From NCBI GenBank assembly GCA_032622095.1, contig CP136066.1, forward strand, positions 203,754,978-203,818,977: a stretch of DNA of 64,000 bases, given 5' to 3'. Of this stretch, positions 45,881 through 57,021 are shown one piece after another. The DNA is from Siphonodentalium dalli. Taxonomy: Eukaryota > Mollusca > Scaphopoda > Gadilida > Siphonodentaliidae. The translations under genes were made by a program, and so were the position numbers. The stretch's first letter is position 1, and each line of letters starts with the position of its first letter. Under the pieces are notes generated by a model, which was not told the DNA's origin, did not search any database, and saw only the letters and a program-made list of their open reading frames with translations.

Positions 45881-46019
45881 GTATCCTCTTATATATGGGA
45901 GACTCGCATATATGAGGATGAATTGGCACAGGGTTTTTGCAAAATTTCAGGAAGCTCCAGTCATGGAAGGGTTAAACAATTCTGATGACAGGCAGACGCA
46001 CATCATTATGATTCCCATA

Positions 46020-48167
46020 TTAACCCTTTCTTTACTGAATGGATTCTCCCATTCTTCATTTGGAGGGATGTTAAGGATATATGAGTAGACGACAGCCAGA
46101 CAAAATGACAATACAAGCGTAGAAGAATTCTATGGGAAATGTTTAGATTATAAATAAGTTCAACACACTTATTATCGGAACATTTCCTAAGGAAACTACC
46201 AGTCAATGAGAATTTATTAACTACTAGTCAATGAGAATTTATTAACTACTAGTCTATGAGAATTTATTAACTACTAGTCAATGAGAATTTATTAACTACT
46301 AGTCTATGAGAATTTATTAACTACTAGTCAATGAGAATTTATTAACTACTAGTCAATGAGAATTTATTAACTACCAGTCAATGAGAATTTATTAACTACT
46401 AGTCAATGAGAATTTATTAACTACTAGTCTATGAGAATTTATTAACTACTAGTCAATGAGAATTTATTAACTACTAGTCTATGAGAATTTATTAACTACT
46501 AGTCAATGAGAATTTATTAACTACTAGTCTATGAGAATTTATTAACTACTAGTCAATGAGAATTTATTAACTACTAGTCTATGAGAATTATTAACTACTA
46601 GTCTATGAGAATTTATTAACTACTAGTCAATGAGAATTTATTAACTACTAGTCAATGAGAATTTATTAACTACTAGTCTATGAGAATTTATTAACTACTA
46701 GTCAATGAGAATTTATTAACTACTAGTCTATGAGAATTTATTAACTACTAGTCAATGAGAATTTATTAACTACTAGTCTATGAGAATTTATTAACTACTA
46801 GTCTATGAGAATTTATTAACTACTAGTCAATGAGAATTTATTAACTACTAGTCTATGAGAATTTATTAACTACTAGTCAATGAGAATTTATTAACTACTA
46901 GTCTATGAGAATTTATTAACTACTAGTCTATGAGAATTTATTAACTACTAGTCAATGAGAATTTATTAACTACTAGTCAATGAGAATTTATTAACTACTA
47001 GTCAATGAGAATTTATTAACTACTAGTCAATGAGAAATTATTAACTACTAGTCAATGAGAATTTATTAACTACTAGTCAGTGAGAATTTATTAACTACTA
47101 GTCAATGAGAATTTATTAACTACTAGTCAATGAGAATTTATTAACTACTAGTCAATGAGAATTTATTAACTACTAGTCAATGAGAATTTATTAACTACTA
47201 GTCAATGAGAATTTATTAACTACTAGTCAATAAGAATTTATTAACTACTAGTCAATGAGAAATTATTAACTACTAGTCAATGAGAAATTATTAAATACCA
47301 GTCAATGAGAATTTATTAACTACTAGTCAATGAGAAATTATTAACTACTAGTCAATGAGAATTTATTAACTACTAGTCAATGAGAATTTATTAACTACCA
47401 GTCAATGAGAAATTATTAACTACCAGTCAATGAGAATTTATTAACTACCAGTCAATGAGAATTTATTAACTACCAGTCAATGAGAATTTATTAACTACTA
47501 GTCAATGAGAATTTATGAGAATTTATTAACTACCAGTCAATGAGAATTTATTAACTACTAGTCAATGAGAATTTATTAACTACCAGTCAATGAGAATTTA
47601 TTAACTACCAGTCAATGAGAATTTATTAACTACCAGTCAATGAGAATTTATTAACTACCAGTCAATGAGAATTTATTAACTACTAGTCAATGAGAATTTA
47701 TTAACTACCAGTCAATGAGAATTTATTAACTACTAGTCAATGAGAATTTATTAACTACTAGTCAATGAGAATTTATTAACTACTAGTCAATGAGAATTTA
47801 TTAACTACCAGTCAATGAGAATTTATTAACTACTAGTCAATGAGAAATTATTAACTACCAGTCAATGAGAATTTATTAACTACCAGTCAATGAGAATTTA
47901 TTAACTACTAGTCAATGAGAATTGATTAACTACCAGTCAATGAGAATTTATTAACTACTAGTCAATGAGAATTTATTAACTACTAGTCAATGAGAATTTA
48001 TTAACTACTAGTCAATGAGAATTTATTAACTACCAGTCAATGAGAATTTATTAACTACTAGTCAATGAGTATTTATTAACTACCAGTCAATGAGAATTTA
48101 TTAACTACTAGTCAATGAGAATTTATTAACTACTAGTCAATGAGTATTTAGTAAAGAAAGGGTTTAA
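46020..48167. mobile_element. Family K TTAA element expanded by a minisatellite
   Basis: Ends TTAACCCTTTCTTTACT and AGTAAAGAAAGGGTTTAA, with TTAA at 46020-46023 and 48164-48167. The left ~170 bp is normal K core ('tggagggatgttaagga', 'gaaatgtttagattat'); the rest is the 25 bp array. The right TTAA is shared with the next C element. Confidence 0.85.
46193..48152. repeat. 25 bp satellite, about 78 units
   Basis: Unit ACTAGTCAATGAGAATTTAT plus TAACT. In 46220-46960 units with CAATGAG and CTATGAG largely alternate (50 bp dimers); from ~47380 on TACCAG and TACTAG variants mix. It derives from the K terminus 'ctactcgtcaatgag'. Confidence 0.95.
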
Positions 48168-48656
48168 CCCTTTCAGTGCCAGGGGCCAATCTCATCGGCC
48201 CTAATTTACGGTCTGTAAAATCGTCCCTAAATTTTTTTTTGAAATTTAATTTTTTTTTTTTTTTTTATAGATTTTTTGGGTTAAATTTTGTTTGGGTAAG
48301 CTTAAGCATGCTATAGCGAATTTAAAAACAAACTGAATAAAACCTTAGGGGCATGTTATAACTCAAAACTATCACCAAGTATTCATAGTAATAATTTTGA
48401 TGCCCAGGTAAAACGTAAGATTCCCTGGCACTAAACCTACAAAATAAGTCTGTTAAAGGATTATATCCTCATGAAACAACAAAACTCTATCGGAAAGCCA
48501 CAATGATCCAAGTCCCATAAAAATCGCGTAATAAATAAGCCGAGAAATAAATAAATAATACCACCACCGGTTGTCGGATATCTCCGTCGCAAAACCTCGC
48601 ATGACGTCAAGCGAGGTAAACTAATTAAAAACAGGGAATCTGAGTCGGAGTTAATT

Positions 48657-48884
48657 ATGTCTACCTATATGGCGATGGAAAATCCGGAATCGACATCAGC
48701 GCTGAGTGTAATGGAATTACTGCGGGGCATATCAATAGCATTGTGTACACATGGTGAATTGTCATCGCGCAGTGAGTTATCTTCACTTGTGATTTGTCTT
48801 AAGTGCTGTTTGGAAAGTTACGGTATTGTTTTGACAAAAAATATGGAGGGACGATTGAGCGGGGTAGATAACACTTTCGTATAA
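48657..48884 (+). CDS. Hypothetical 75-codon frame in the insertion
   Basis: Starts MSTYMAMENPESTSALSVME and continues with leucine/serine-rich, cysteine-containing sequence. It lies ~50 bp after a TGACGTCA box in CpG-containing DNA, as a first exon might, but no clear donor is seen and no family is recognised. A second frame, 48910-49143, has equally little support. Confidence 0.25.
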   Translation: MSTYMAMENPESTSALSVMELLRGISIALCTHGELSSRSELSSLVICLKCCLESYGIVLTKNMEGRLSGVDNTFV

Positions 48885-49122
48885 AGCTTATAAAAACACG
48901 AGCCGGCATGTGAACTTTATTCGGGTGCGTGTTCGCGATGTTGTTTTACTTTTCCGTATATATGCCCCGAGTGTCCCGTATTTACAATCATTCATTCATT
49001 CTAGTGACTCTCAGTTAGGCATATGCTGTATTCATTTCCAAACGATGTTCGTTTACGTGATATTTGGCGGGATTTCTGTGGGAAACCCGTTGAGCAAAAT
49101 CAGAAACCGATTACATATACCA

Positions 49123-49969
49123 AATAAAGAGCGTTTAATTTGACGAGTCAGTCATGGTTACGAATACATACAATTGCAGTTAAAGTGGGGAGTATGTTGA
49201 TGAATAATTCACGATGACAACTATTCTAAGTCGATTCCCCATTTCCTTCACCATGGCTCAATAAAGAGCGTTCCACGTTAAGAGTTTTCCTAATATGGTA
49301 CGAATAAAAAGAGTTTAATAAAGCGGAAATTGCTATGACAATGATGGAAGGATATATAAAGCATGCATATCGGAAGTTCATGTACATGTATTGACCTGTA
49401 TTGTTGTAATCAGCAAACAATCACTAGAACAACTGTTCTAAGTCGAGTCCCTTTACCTTGATGCAATAAAGAGCGTTCACTATTACGATATATTGCGAAT
49501 AAAGAGCACTTGAATATGTGATTCCATATTAAACCGGATTATTATCCCTCCTTCAAAAGGTGTTATATATGATTGGATGTTTAAACGAACCACGGCGAAC
49601 ATTTATATATTTTATAACCCTATTGTTATGCGTAATTGACACATAGAGGTCGATTTATGACCTGGATATTCAATAGACCGCATTGCTAGAGTGCTAATTT
49701 TATAGGCCAATAACCATGCATAGATGCAGTGAATTTCCATCAGTGACAGTCGGCTAGATTGTTATGGGGTGGGGGAAGCAATATTCCGAAATATATATAA
49801 ACACCATATTGCCCAAATATATACATGATTCATAACCAAGGAAAAATGAACTTATCATATCATATTGGCAATGAATGAATTGATTATAATTGATTAAATC
49901 CGACAGCAATAAACCAATTTTGTGTTGTTTTACCGCGTTACGATAAATTAAAACGAAACGCTCTTTATT
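49123..49969. repeat. Dispersed AATAAAGAGCGTT motifs
   Basis: Exact AATAAAGAGCGTT at 49123-49135, 49260-49272 and 49465-49477, a variant at 49498, and the inverse at 49957-49969. Two lie in ~55 bp direct repeats ('acaactattctaagtcga' 49218; 'acaactgttctaagtcga' 49430). Confidence 0.8.
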
Positions 49970-50375
49970 GACACACGACTAATGGCATCTGGAAATTGGA
50001 ATGTTTACGAGATGATAATTGCCTAATAACTGAGCAAGTCTTCGCGTATATATGCAATCTTGATATGCATATATAATATAACTTGGACTATTCCGGTGAC
50101 GAAAAAATATATATAAACAAGAGCACGCGTTTATATAGATAAATGCGCGCAAAACTGAATAATATACGGGCATGGCTTTATAGTAACAACACATCGCGAT
50201 ACATATAATAATAGTAATAATAACACGATAAAGACATTTAATTACGAGAAAGGCGATGTTTTCGGCGAAGTTTTGCATTTGCAGTGTGATAACGCGACAT
50301 CTTAAAAGGCCGCGATCGACTACATGCAAACTTAAAATACCGCCGTCGCGTATCTATGCGTTGTCAATGAGTTAC

Positions 50376-50445
50376 CACGTGATCGATCACGTGCTATGCT
50401 TCTGTTTACATGTGACAATCACGTGATCGGGCTGATGATCACGTG
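50376..50445. promoter_or_regulatory. Cluster of four CACGTG E-boxes
   Basis: CACGTG at 50376, 50388, 50420 and 50440, and CATGTG at 50409. The first two form an 18 bp palindrome (50376-50393). Three are in TCACGTG context, as bound by USF/MITF/TFE-type bHLH-zip factors. The bound factor and target gene are not known. Confidence 0.55.
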
Positions 50446-50777
50446 ACTTCGTCTACAACAAAATCTTCGGCTAACTTCGGATTTTTTTTTAATCGTTATA
50501 AAAATAACGATTGGCGGCCGAATATTAGATTATATGCGCCCAATGGACATTTTATATATATATTATCGGTATATTGAAAGAAAATAATATTGTTTTTTCA
50601 GGACCGTATTCCTTTAAAGATTATAAGAAAAAATTAATTAAAATTGTAAAAAATTGTAAAAAATAACAAATGATGAAAAATTGTTAGGCCAATACATTCT
50701 CTTATATATGCGAGGCGACCTATGGCACAGGGTATATGGGTTGATACAAAAATCGGACCTGGCACTGAAAGGGTTAA

Positions 50778-51237
50778 ATAATTCTGAAGAATCGTAGATG
50801 CCTGAAGTTATGACGCACATATTAAGGATAATATTTTGCAAATAATGGACCAAATTTCAGCTCACTCCACAAGACAGTATGAAGAGTGTCACAGGGTTCA
50901 ATACAATTATATTAATCAGCCAGTCATTGCATGCATTCTGTCAGTAGAACATGCAATGCACATAGATCTTTCACAGGACGTGAAATTATAGCATGTGTGT
51001 TGTTCGGCATCTGACACTTCTATAGGCCCAGAGATGCATCAAACACGTCACTGATTGCTTATAATTACACCAAAGAAACTCTATTTTCATCCGATTCGCA
51101 ATATGTGTAGAAAATTTATTGGTAGAATTTGACAATGACCGAGCGAAAGTTAAGAGAATAAACACACTTCAATTGCTACTTGTGACATGCATACGAAAGA
51201 ATCTTATAATTAAAATTATCACACTTAAAGGGACACA
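50778..51237. other. Unrecognised DNA
   Basis: Nothing supported. Confidence 0.5.
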
Positions 51238-51462
51238 CAGTAATGCCCTAAATAATCGACTCCTTAACCACAACATAATTATGGGTAACTTTTCAGAATT
51301 TGTCAGAAATACGGCTTGTTGCATTCATCGGAAAGCTCTCACTGAGAGCTTTCCACTGAGAGCTTTCCAATGAATGGCAACAAGCCATATTTCCGACTAA
51401 ATCCTGAAAAATTACCCATAATTCTGCTGTGGTTAAGGAGTCGATTATTTAGAGCATTACTG
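51238..51462. mobile_element. Family A MITE, complete, duplicated loop
   Basis: Full palindrome with 'actgagagctttcc' repeated at the centre. Confidence 0.9.
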
Positions 51463-51544
51463 TAGATAGAATTTGTACATATTTTTAATATTGACGAGAT
51501 TTTGAAACTTAAAAAGATTTTACATGTTGATAAACTATTTAAGA

Positions 51545-51691
51545 AATGAATGTCGATTTGCTTGCGTTCCATAGAGTATGGATGCAAGTTGGTCTGACAT
51601 TTTGTGTGGAACGCGAAAGTATTCCACACATAAAAATGTCAGACCAACTTGCATCCATACTCTATGGAACGCAACAAAATCAACATCCATT
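51545..51691. repeat. Foldback, ~60 bp arms
   Basis: Left arm 'cgttccatagagtatggatg...caagttggtctgacattt' is repeated in reverse after a ~22 bp centre that is itself self-complementary ('tgtggaac...attccaca'). No similarity to families A-K; no target duplication found. Confidence 0.85.
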
Positions 51692-52080
51692 ACTTATATT
51701 TCCACTCCACTGAGTCAACTGGCAGATTAGAAGAGCATTAGGAGCCCATTCCAACGTTGTTCTCGTGTCGTGATGCAAGTTGCATCTACACTAAAATGGA
51801 TGCAAGTTGGGGTCAGCGTGCGACGTCATGTGACGTAATTTCGACCAACCAACGTCCTGCATTCATGTTCCACAACGCGAATGCATGTTTGAGTGTAAAT
51901 ATTGTTATGTAAACATTAAAGTTACAGTGAAGGTCATTTTACAAAAAAATTGCCAAATGCAATTGCAAATCAAAAGGTTCAGTTGGAAATGTCTGTTTTC
52001 TTGAAAATAATTAATTGCTCTGATGTTTTATTATAAATTTTTTGTAGACCTTCATGTTTTTATCCAAATTGCTCATCTCG
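51692..52080. other. Unrecognised DNA
   Basis: 'gatgcaagttg' from the foldback recurs at 51771 and 51800. TGACGTCA-like words lie at 51822-51838. No gene. Confidence 0.45.
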
Positions 52081-52330
52081 TTAACCCTTTGAGTGCCAGG
52101 GGCCGATCTGATCATTCCTAAACCTACACAATAAGTCTGTTAAAGAATATAAGAATAAATTATTAAAATTGTAAAAAATTGTAAAAAAAAACAAAAACAA
52201 AAAATTGTTAGGCCAATGCATTCTCTTATATATGCGAGGCGACCTATGGTCGACTCGCATATATAAGAGAATGCATTGGCACAGGGTATATGGGTTGATA
52301 CAAAAATCGACCTGGCACTCAAAGGGTTAA
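52081..52330. mobile_element. Family C TTAA MITE, short form
   Basis: TTAACCCTTTGAGTGCCAGG to CTCAAAGGGTTAA, one cassette (52210-52279). The internal 'gtctgttaaagaatataag' junction is intact. Confidence 0.9.
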
Positions 52331-52948
52331 TGATAAAATGGTTGGCACTGTCACATGACATAATCGATCCGAGGATTCGATGGGAGCATAGCGGATTTGA
52401 TGGGGTGCCAATGAGGGTTCAAGCTTTTTGGTACATTTTGCTTTTTTTATTAAAATGTGGTAACTTGCGGTATTTTCAATCTGACAAACATACAACTAGA
52501 TAATTGGTTAAAACAGAAAGAAAATTTTCATAAGTTTGAAATTTCATGCCTCAGGCACAACATTAGTTAGAAATTTAACAACATAAAATTGTTCTCCTTC
52601 CTTGATATTCCAACCAGTAAATACCTCCCTGATGAGTTGTCAGACACAGCAGGTCATGGTACTGTGTCATGGAGCATATTATTGCTAATGAGTAGGGTCT
52701 GTTTAATCCCAGTGCCAGACTTTACAATCCAGGTGGGAAGCGCTGTTTGACAAACTCTCAGCCAGAAAGCAAGTTAATGCACCAAGTGATGGGTGTGTCA
52801 ACAGAACATGTTTAATGTTCATAATGCTAGCACGGCCAGACTCACAAGAGGCGTCAACAGTATCATCTTCATTACCCAACTTGATATTTATTTATTCCCT
52901 AATATGGAAGCAGGTTAATGTACCTGTGATGGCATTGTCAACAGAACA
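52331..52948. other. Unrecognised DNA
   Basis: A ~60 bp segment ('catggccaaactcacaagaggcgtcaaca' type) occurs at 52828 and again at 53168. No gene. Confidence 0.45.
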
Positions 52949-53147
52949 AGCCTTTCTATGACTGGAGCTTCCTGAAATTTTGGCGAAAAACCCTGTACCA
53001 ATGCACTCTTTTATATTTGCGAGAGAATGCATTGGCCTAAAAATATTTACCTTGACTTTACCTATGGGAGACTTGCAAATATAAGAGAATGCACTGGCAC
53101 AGGATCTTTAATGCTGCACCAGTGCACTCCTGTCATCAAAGGGTTAA
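52949..53147. mobile_element. Family D MITE, rearranged hairpins
   Basis: 'cctttctatgactggagc' to 'cctgtcatcaaagggttaa'; both cassettes have lost most of one arm. Confidence 0.7.
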
Positions 53148-53433
53148 TGTTCACATGGTGAATGCTAGCATGGCCAAACTCACAAGAGGCGTCAACAATA
53201 TCAACTTCATAACCCAACTATATATATATTTATTCCCTTTTATATGGATAATTTTCTCTAGAGTTCACGGTACATTGAGTCAGAATAAAACATATGCCGT
53301 TTGTTGAACTTATTATCGGATTACGTAAAAAACGTCATTGGCAACGTAAACTTTAATAGAAAATGTCTTCACTAAATTGTACAGTCTACATAAAGCACAC
53401 GTTCGTTCACTTAAACAAAACAATATTGACCTA

Positions 53434-53650
53434 ATTTTCAGTATATTACAAGCTACAATCTTCAGAGTGTGCAATATACATAGAACAAGACCGTTGTGTG
53501 AATATGTTAACATTATTGCATGCTTTTGTCATGTCGCGATGAAAAACTCGAAATACAGTTCTCGTTTTACCATCGTGTCACAACAAACTCGTGCAATAAC
53601 GTTAACCAGTTCACATAGTTGTGTCATTCTATCTATTTATATGTTGCCTG
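53434..53650 (-). repeat. Possible tRNA-derived SINE, copy 2
   Basis: Matches 22042-22255 ('gctacaatcttcagagtgtg', 'tcacaacaaactcgtgca', 'tgtgtcattctatct'). The B box is degraded here. Confidence 0.5.
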
Positions 53651-53687
53651 CACTGCATCTTGGAAGAAATGGGATTCCCTGCTTTTT

Positions 53688-53967
53688 ATTTCAGTGCCAA
53701 GTCCGATTTTTGTATCAACCCATATACCCTGTGCCAATGCATTCTCTTATATATGCGAGTCGACCATAGGTCGCCTCGCATATATAAGAGAATGCATTGG
53801 CCTAAAAAAATTCTTTTTACCATTTTTTCTTACATTCTTTAACAATTTTATAATTTTTAATGTGTTAAGCCAATGCATTCTCTTATATATGCGAGGCGAC
53901 CTATGGTCGACTCGCATATATAAGAGAATGCATTGGCACAGGGACGTTCTGTTGGGTAAAGGGTTAA
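53688..53967. mobile_element. Chimeric TTAA MITE: family C left end, family B right end
   Basis: The left tip is 'tttcagtgccaagtccgat...gtatcaacccatataccctg' (family C); after the first cassette the spacer and right end are family B ('ttaatgtgttaagcc', GTTGGGTAAAGGGTTAA). The left TTAACCC is lost. Confidence 0.85.
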
Positions 53968-54690
53968 GCATATATACATTCACAGCTTGGTCATAGGGAT
54001 GCACGATATTTCGATAATATACCATTTAATCGATATCATTTTAAATACCGATCGAAACCAAATGGATTTTGGATTATTTGATATATCGAGAATGTCAGTA
54101 TCCATTTCAAGTTATCAAATAAAGTTTTTGAATAAGTAAAATTGTCGTATCTATCATTGAAAATTAATACGGCTTGTAACGAATCCTGCAAAAGGAAATA
54201 TAATCCGTGTAGAGCTGTTTAATGAGACACTTAGTTTGCCAGTTTACTGTGTACCTAATTAAGGGAGTATGCCATGGGGTTTCATTCATAGCTTGCTATA
54301 GTCAGTCATGTTGTCGCTATTGTATATAGGATCCCGGGAATAAAACAAAGCGAATCAAGTTGGTCAGGATTCAGAGGCTGGTGTTAACTGAATTTGACTG
54401 GCTTTTATGCACCTCATGTGAATATAAGCTCCACACACCGAAATACGGCTTAAAACAACAAAATACAAAGGTGGCTTTGAGTATAATAGCACTGAAGTGG
54501 GAGTGACATGAAACAAATCAATATAAAAGGCCGCTCGGCCAAAGTGTCCCACGAACCGGTGGCTTCATTTGGAGCGGAGGCTTTGTAGAAGTATACTATA
54601 TGGATAAGACACTTATGCATTGTCTCATTACTGACATGCATACAAATAACCAAATCTTAAAAAAACTCTTAAAGTAAAAATATAACCTCA
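53968..54690. other. Unrecognised DNA; possible hAT end at 53994
   Basis: 'catagggatgcacgatatttcgata' at 53994 resembles a hAT left tip, but no matching right tip was found. No gene supported. Confidence 0.35.
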
Positions 54691-55262
54691 AATTGGCACA
54701 AAATGAAGAAAATTACAAGAAAAATCGAATTTTCTAAGTCGAAAAGCCCATAACTCTGAGAAAAATCATCGGATCAAACTCAAATTCGAACTTGACCTGT
54801 ATCTTGATATGACTGATCCACCTTAAAAACGGTATTTGCAATTAAAGGATCCAAACTTGAGATATCATCCGGAAACCGAAAAAGTGAGAAATTTTCTAAG
54901 TAAAACAAGTTGAAAAAGGGCCACAACTCTCGCAAAAATGGGCGAAGGATACCTATATAAGAACTTGACCTGTACATAGGGCTGATAAACTCACATACCA
55001 AATTTGGTTCAGATATGATCACACAAACTGAAGTTATCATCCGGAAACCAGAAACCAGAAAATTACAAGATTCTAAGTAAAAAAAGGGCCATAACTCTTG
55101 CAAAAATGGGCGGAGCAAACCCATATTCGAACTTGACCTGTATTTTGGTATGATAAACTCACCTATGAATTTGCTTTTGATATAATAACCGAAACTAAAG
55201 TTATCATCCGGAAACCATTTCCGGACGCACGGAAGCACAAACGGACGGACGCACGGACGGAC
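54691..55262. repeat. Dispersed 'gggccataactct' repeat with three tandem blocks
   Basis: About 150 bp blocks with 'gggccataactcttgcaaaa', 'cgaacttgacctgta', 'taccaaatttggtt' and 'gttatcatccggaaacc', ending in a GGACGGACGCACGG run (55214-55262). The 152-codon minus frame across it is a by-product of the block period. Confidence 0.7.
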
Positions 55263-55278
55263 ACCGGCTATTTTAATA

Positions 55279-55540
55279 GGGAACCTCGATTATGCAATGA
55301 GTCATCTGCCAATATATGGATATTGGGAAACTAAACTAAAAAAGAAATAGAATCTTTGCGAAGAAGTTTCTATCGAAATTTTATAATTAAAGAAACTTTC
55401 CAGAGAAGAGGAGGTCTAAGCAGAATGAGGTCCCCATAGGTGAATTTGGTGATGCTCATCCGCTGTGTGGGATAGTGTCACTAAATTCTCCCTCTGGGGA
55501 CCTCATTCTGCAAATGACAGGCACGCTAAATTCAGGCTTG
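55279..55540. mobile_element. Family G right part
   Basis: Central segment and right hairpin, tip 'aaattcaggcttg'. Confidence 0.75.
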
Positions 55541-56215
55541 GTAAATACCAATCTGCGTGATGTAATCTTTTAGTGTTGAATTTATGTGAATGTGCATCGA
55601 AACTAATTGCTGTAGAATGCATTTCTTAAATATAGAAATAATAATAATAATATTGATCTCGGTGATCTAAACCAGATCGGCAAGGACCAGACAGCTTACG
55701 GCAGTCTAATGCAGTTTGTGTCGTAATGACTTGGCTAAATATGCCTAGTTTGGTCAAGAACTCAGGCTGAACAGAAATTGACTGGTATACCCTCTGCCCT
55801 TTCACTGACGACTTCGCCCATCTCATTCAATTGTGTTTCTCGTTATATGCTTCTATATTAGAGTCTTCGTCAATGTCATGGAAATTCGCCAATCAGCTTG
55901 GCCTTTGTCCACAGAGTGGATGGCATTCTTATTGAGGAAATTGCCATCAGGCACATGACAGAATTGATTTAATTAAACTGCCTAAGAGACTGTCCATGTC
56001 GGACCACTGGCCGTATTAATGTCCAGATGAGGCCGATCTTTGAGCTCCGCCAGATGCTATCATGGCAAAGCTGACTCCAGACATCTCAGGCCAAATCTCG
56101 TTTGACTCCACCATTGATGAGCTGTCGTTATACCTACCACTGAATTACCTCCCTTCTGCTCCTAAGAATTGCAGAGCAAATCCATAGCAGACAATTCAAA
56201 TTTCTTTCTCAGTGT
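55541..56215. other. Unrecognised, locally GC-richer DNA
   Basis: 55660-56150 is less AT-rich and could be an old coding relic, but all frames are broken within ~65 codons and no motif is visible. Confidence 0.35.
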
Positions 56216-56223
56216 TTCGGTAC

Positions 56224-56678
56224 CAAGCCTGCAAATAGTGTGTCTGTCATTTGCAGAATGAGGTCCCCAGAGGATGAATTTAGTGATGCTACCCCGCAAG
56301 GTGGGCAAGCATCACCAAATTCACCCTCTGAGGACCTCATTCTGCTTAGACCTTATCTTCTGGGAAGTATCTATAATCTCAAATTAACATTGTTTTTATT
56401 TACTTTTCCCCTTCTGGGAAGTTTCCATATCCCCTAATTTTCAAAAGATAAAATGCTTAATTGAGGCGACTAATGGGTGAACATCACCAACTTCTAAACT
56501 AGAGAAATTCCATCTGATCCTAGGTCTCCCATAGCAGTTGAGGCCTAAGCCGAATGAGGTTACCAGAGGGTGAAATCGGTGATGCAAGCTGGCATTGCGG
56601 GATAGCGTCACTAAATTCACCCTCTGGGGACCTCATTCTGCAAATGACACACATTATTTCCAGGATTGTTCGCTAAGA
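56224..56678. mobile_element. Family G double-hairpin MITE, full length
   Basis: Tips CAAGCCTGCAAATAGTGTG and 'tatttccaggattg'; flanks ttcggtac and ttcgctaa match at 6 of 8 (56216-56223, 56679-56686). Confidence 0.85.
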
Positions 56679-56706
56679 CATTTGTCTTCTTGAATGACAG
56701 ATTATC

Positions 56707-57021
56707 TTAACTCTTTGGCGAGTAGAACGACATATATGTTGTCTATCGGTTGAGGAAGTGTTATTTTATGTAGACATAACTTCAATAAATCATCTGATTT
56801 ATAAATGATTTGTATAGGAGTTATTTTGATTAATATAATGACCCAAATGTATAAGTGCAATCGATTATGATAACACACGTTAACAAAAAATGCACATAAA
56901 TTAAAACGAATTATTGGACCCTTTTGACCTCAACTTGTTAATAATTATTGCTATGACGTTGACGTTAAATTTACTCATGACGTCAGGGAATTGACGTTAC
57001 AGATACTCTCCAAAGGGTTAA
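56707..57021. mobile_element. Family F TTAA element
   Basis: TTAACTCTTTGGCGAGTAG and the complement of the right end TTAACCCTTTGGAGAGTATC. The AT-rich interior holds 'gacgttgacgtt' and 'catgacgtcagg' near the right end. Single copy in this window. The right TTAA is shared with the next K element. Confidence 0.7.

Larger units (their letters stand above)
44948..45975. mobile_element. Family D MITE with internal 96 bp array and nested A
   Basis: Left tip 'ttaaccatttcatgatggg', right tip 'gctccagtcatggaagggttaa'. The central hairpin plus spacer is repeated in tandem (45175-45880), and a family A copy interrupts the first hairpin, so the element is ~1 kb instead of ~260 bp. Confidence 0.85.
48457..50613. 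mobile_element. 2157 bp TTAA-flanked insertion of unknown type
   Basis: Bounded by TTAA at 48453-48456 and 50614-50617, where the intact family C has a single TTAA. The ends AGGATTATATCCTCATGAAA and the complement of the right end AGGAATACGGTCCTGAAAAA form an imperfect inverted repeat (about 18 of 26). No other named repeat lies inside. It contains CRE-like TGACGTCA (48603), five AATAAAGAGCGTT-type motifs, four CACGTG boxes and two small open frames. No transposase is recognisable. Confidence 0.7.
48164..50777. mobile_element. Family C element split by a 2157 bp TTAA insertion
   Basis: Left half 48164-48456 starts TTAACCCTTTCAGTGCCAGG and ends at 'aagtctgttaa'; right half 50614-50777 begins 'ttaaagattataagaaa' and ends 'ctggcactgaaagggttaa'. 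Together they match the intact copy 58338-58795, except that the right cassette is shortened. Confidence 0.85.

Noticed and set aside
49979-50329. 116-codon hydrophobic minus-strand frame
   Set aside because: Composition reflects AT-rich DNA; no helix-loop pattern or motif is convincing, although it is noted as part of the inserted block.
48453-50623. 11-12 bp target duplication (TTAAAG(G)ATTAT) for the 2157 bp block
   Set aside because: The TTAA model explains both sides exactly without an extra base; the longer match is probably chance similarity between the block end and the target, though not excluded.
53994-54180. Second large hAT element
   Set aside because: Only a left-tip-like sequence is visible; no right tip or target duplication was found.
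54780-55238. 152-codon minus-strand frame
   Set aside because: It follows tandem blocks of a dispersed non-coding repeat.
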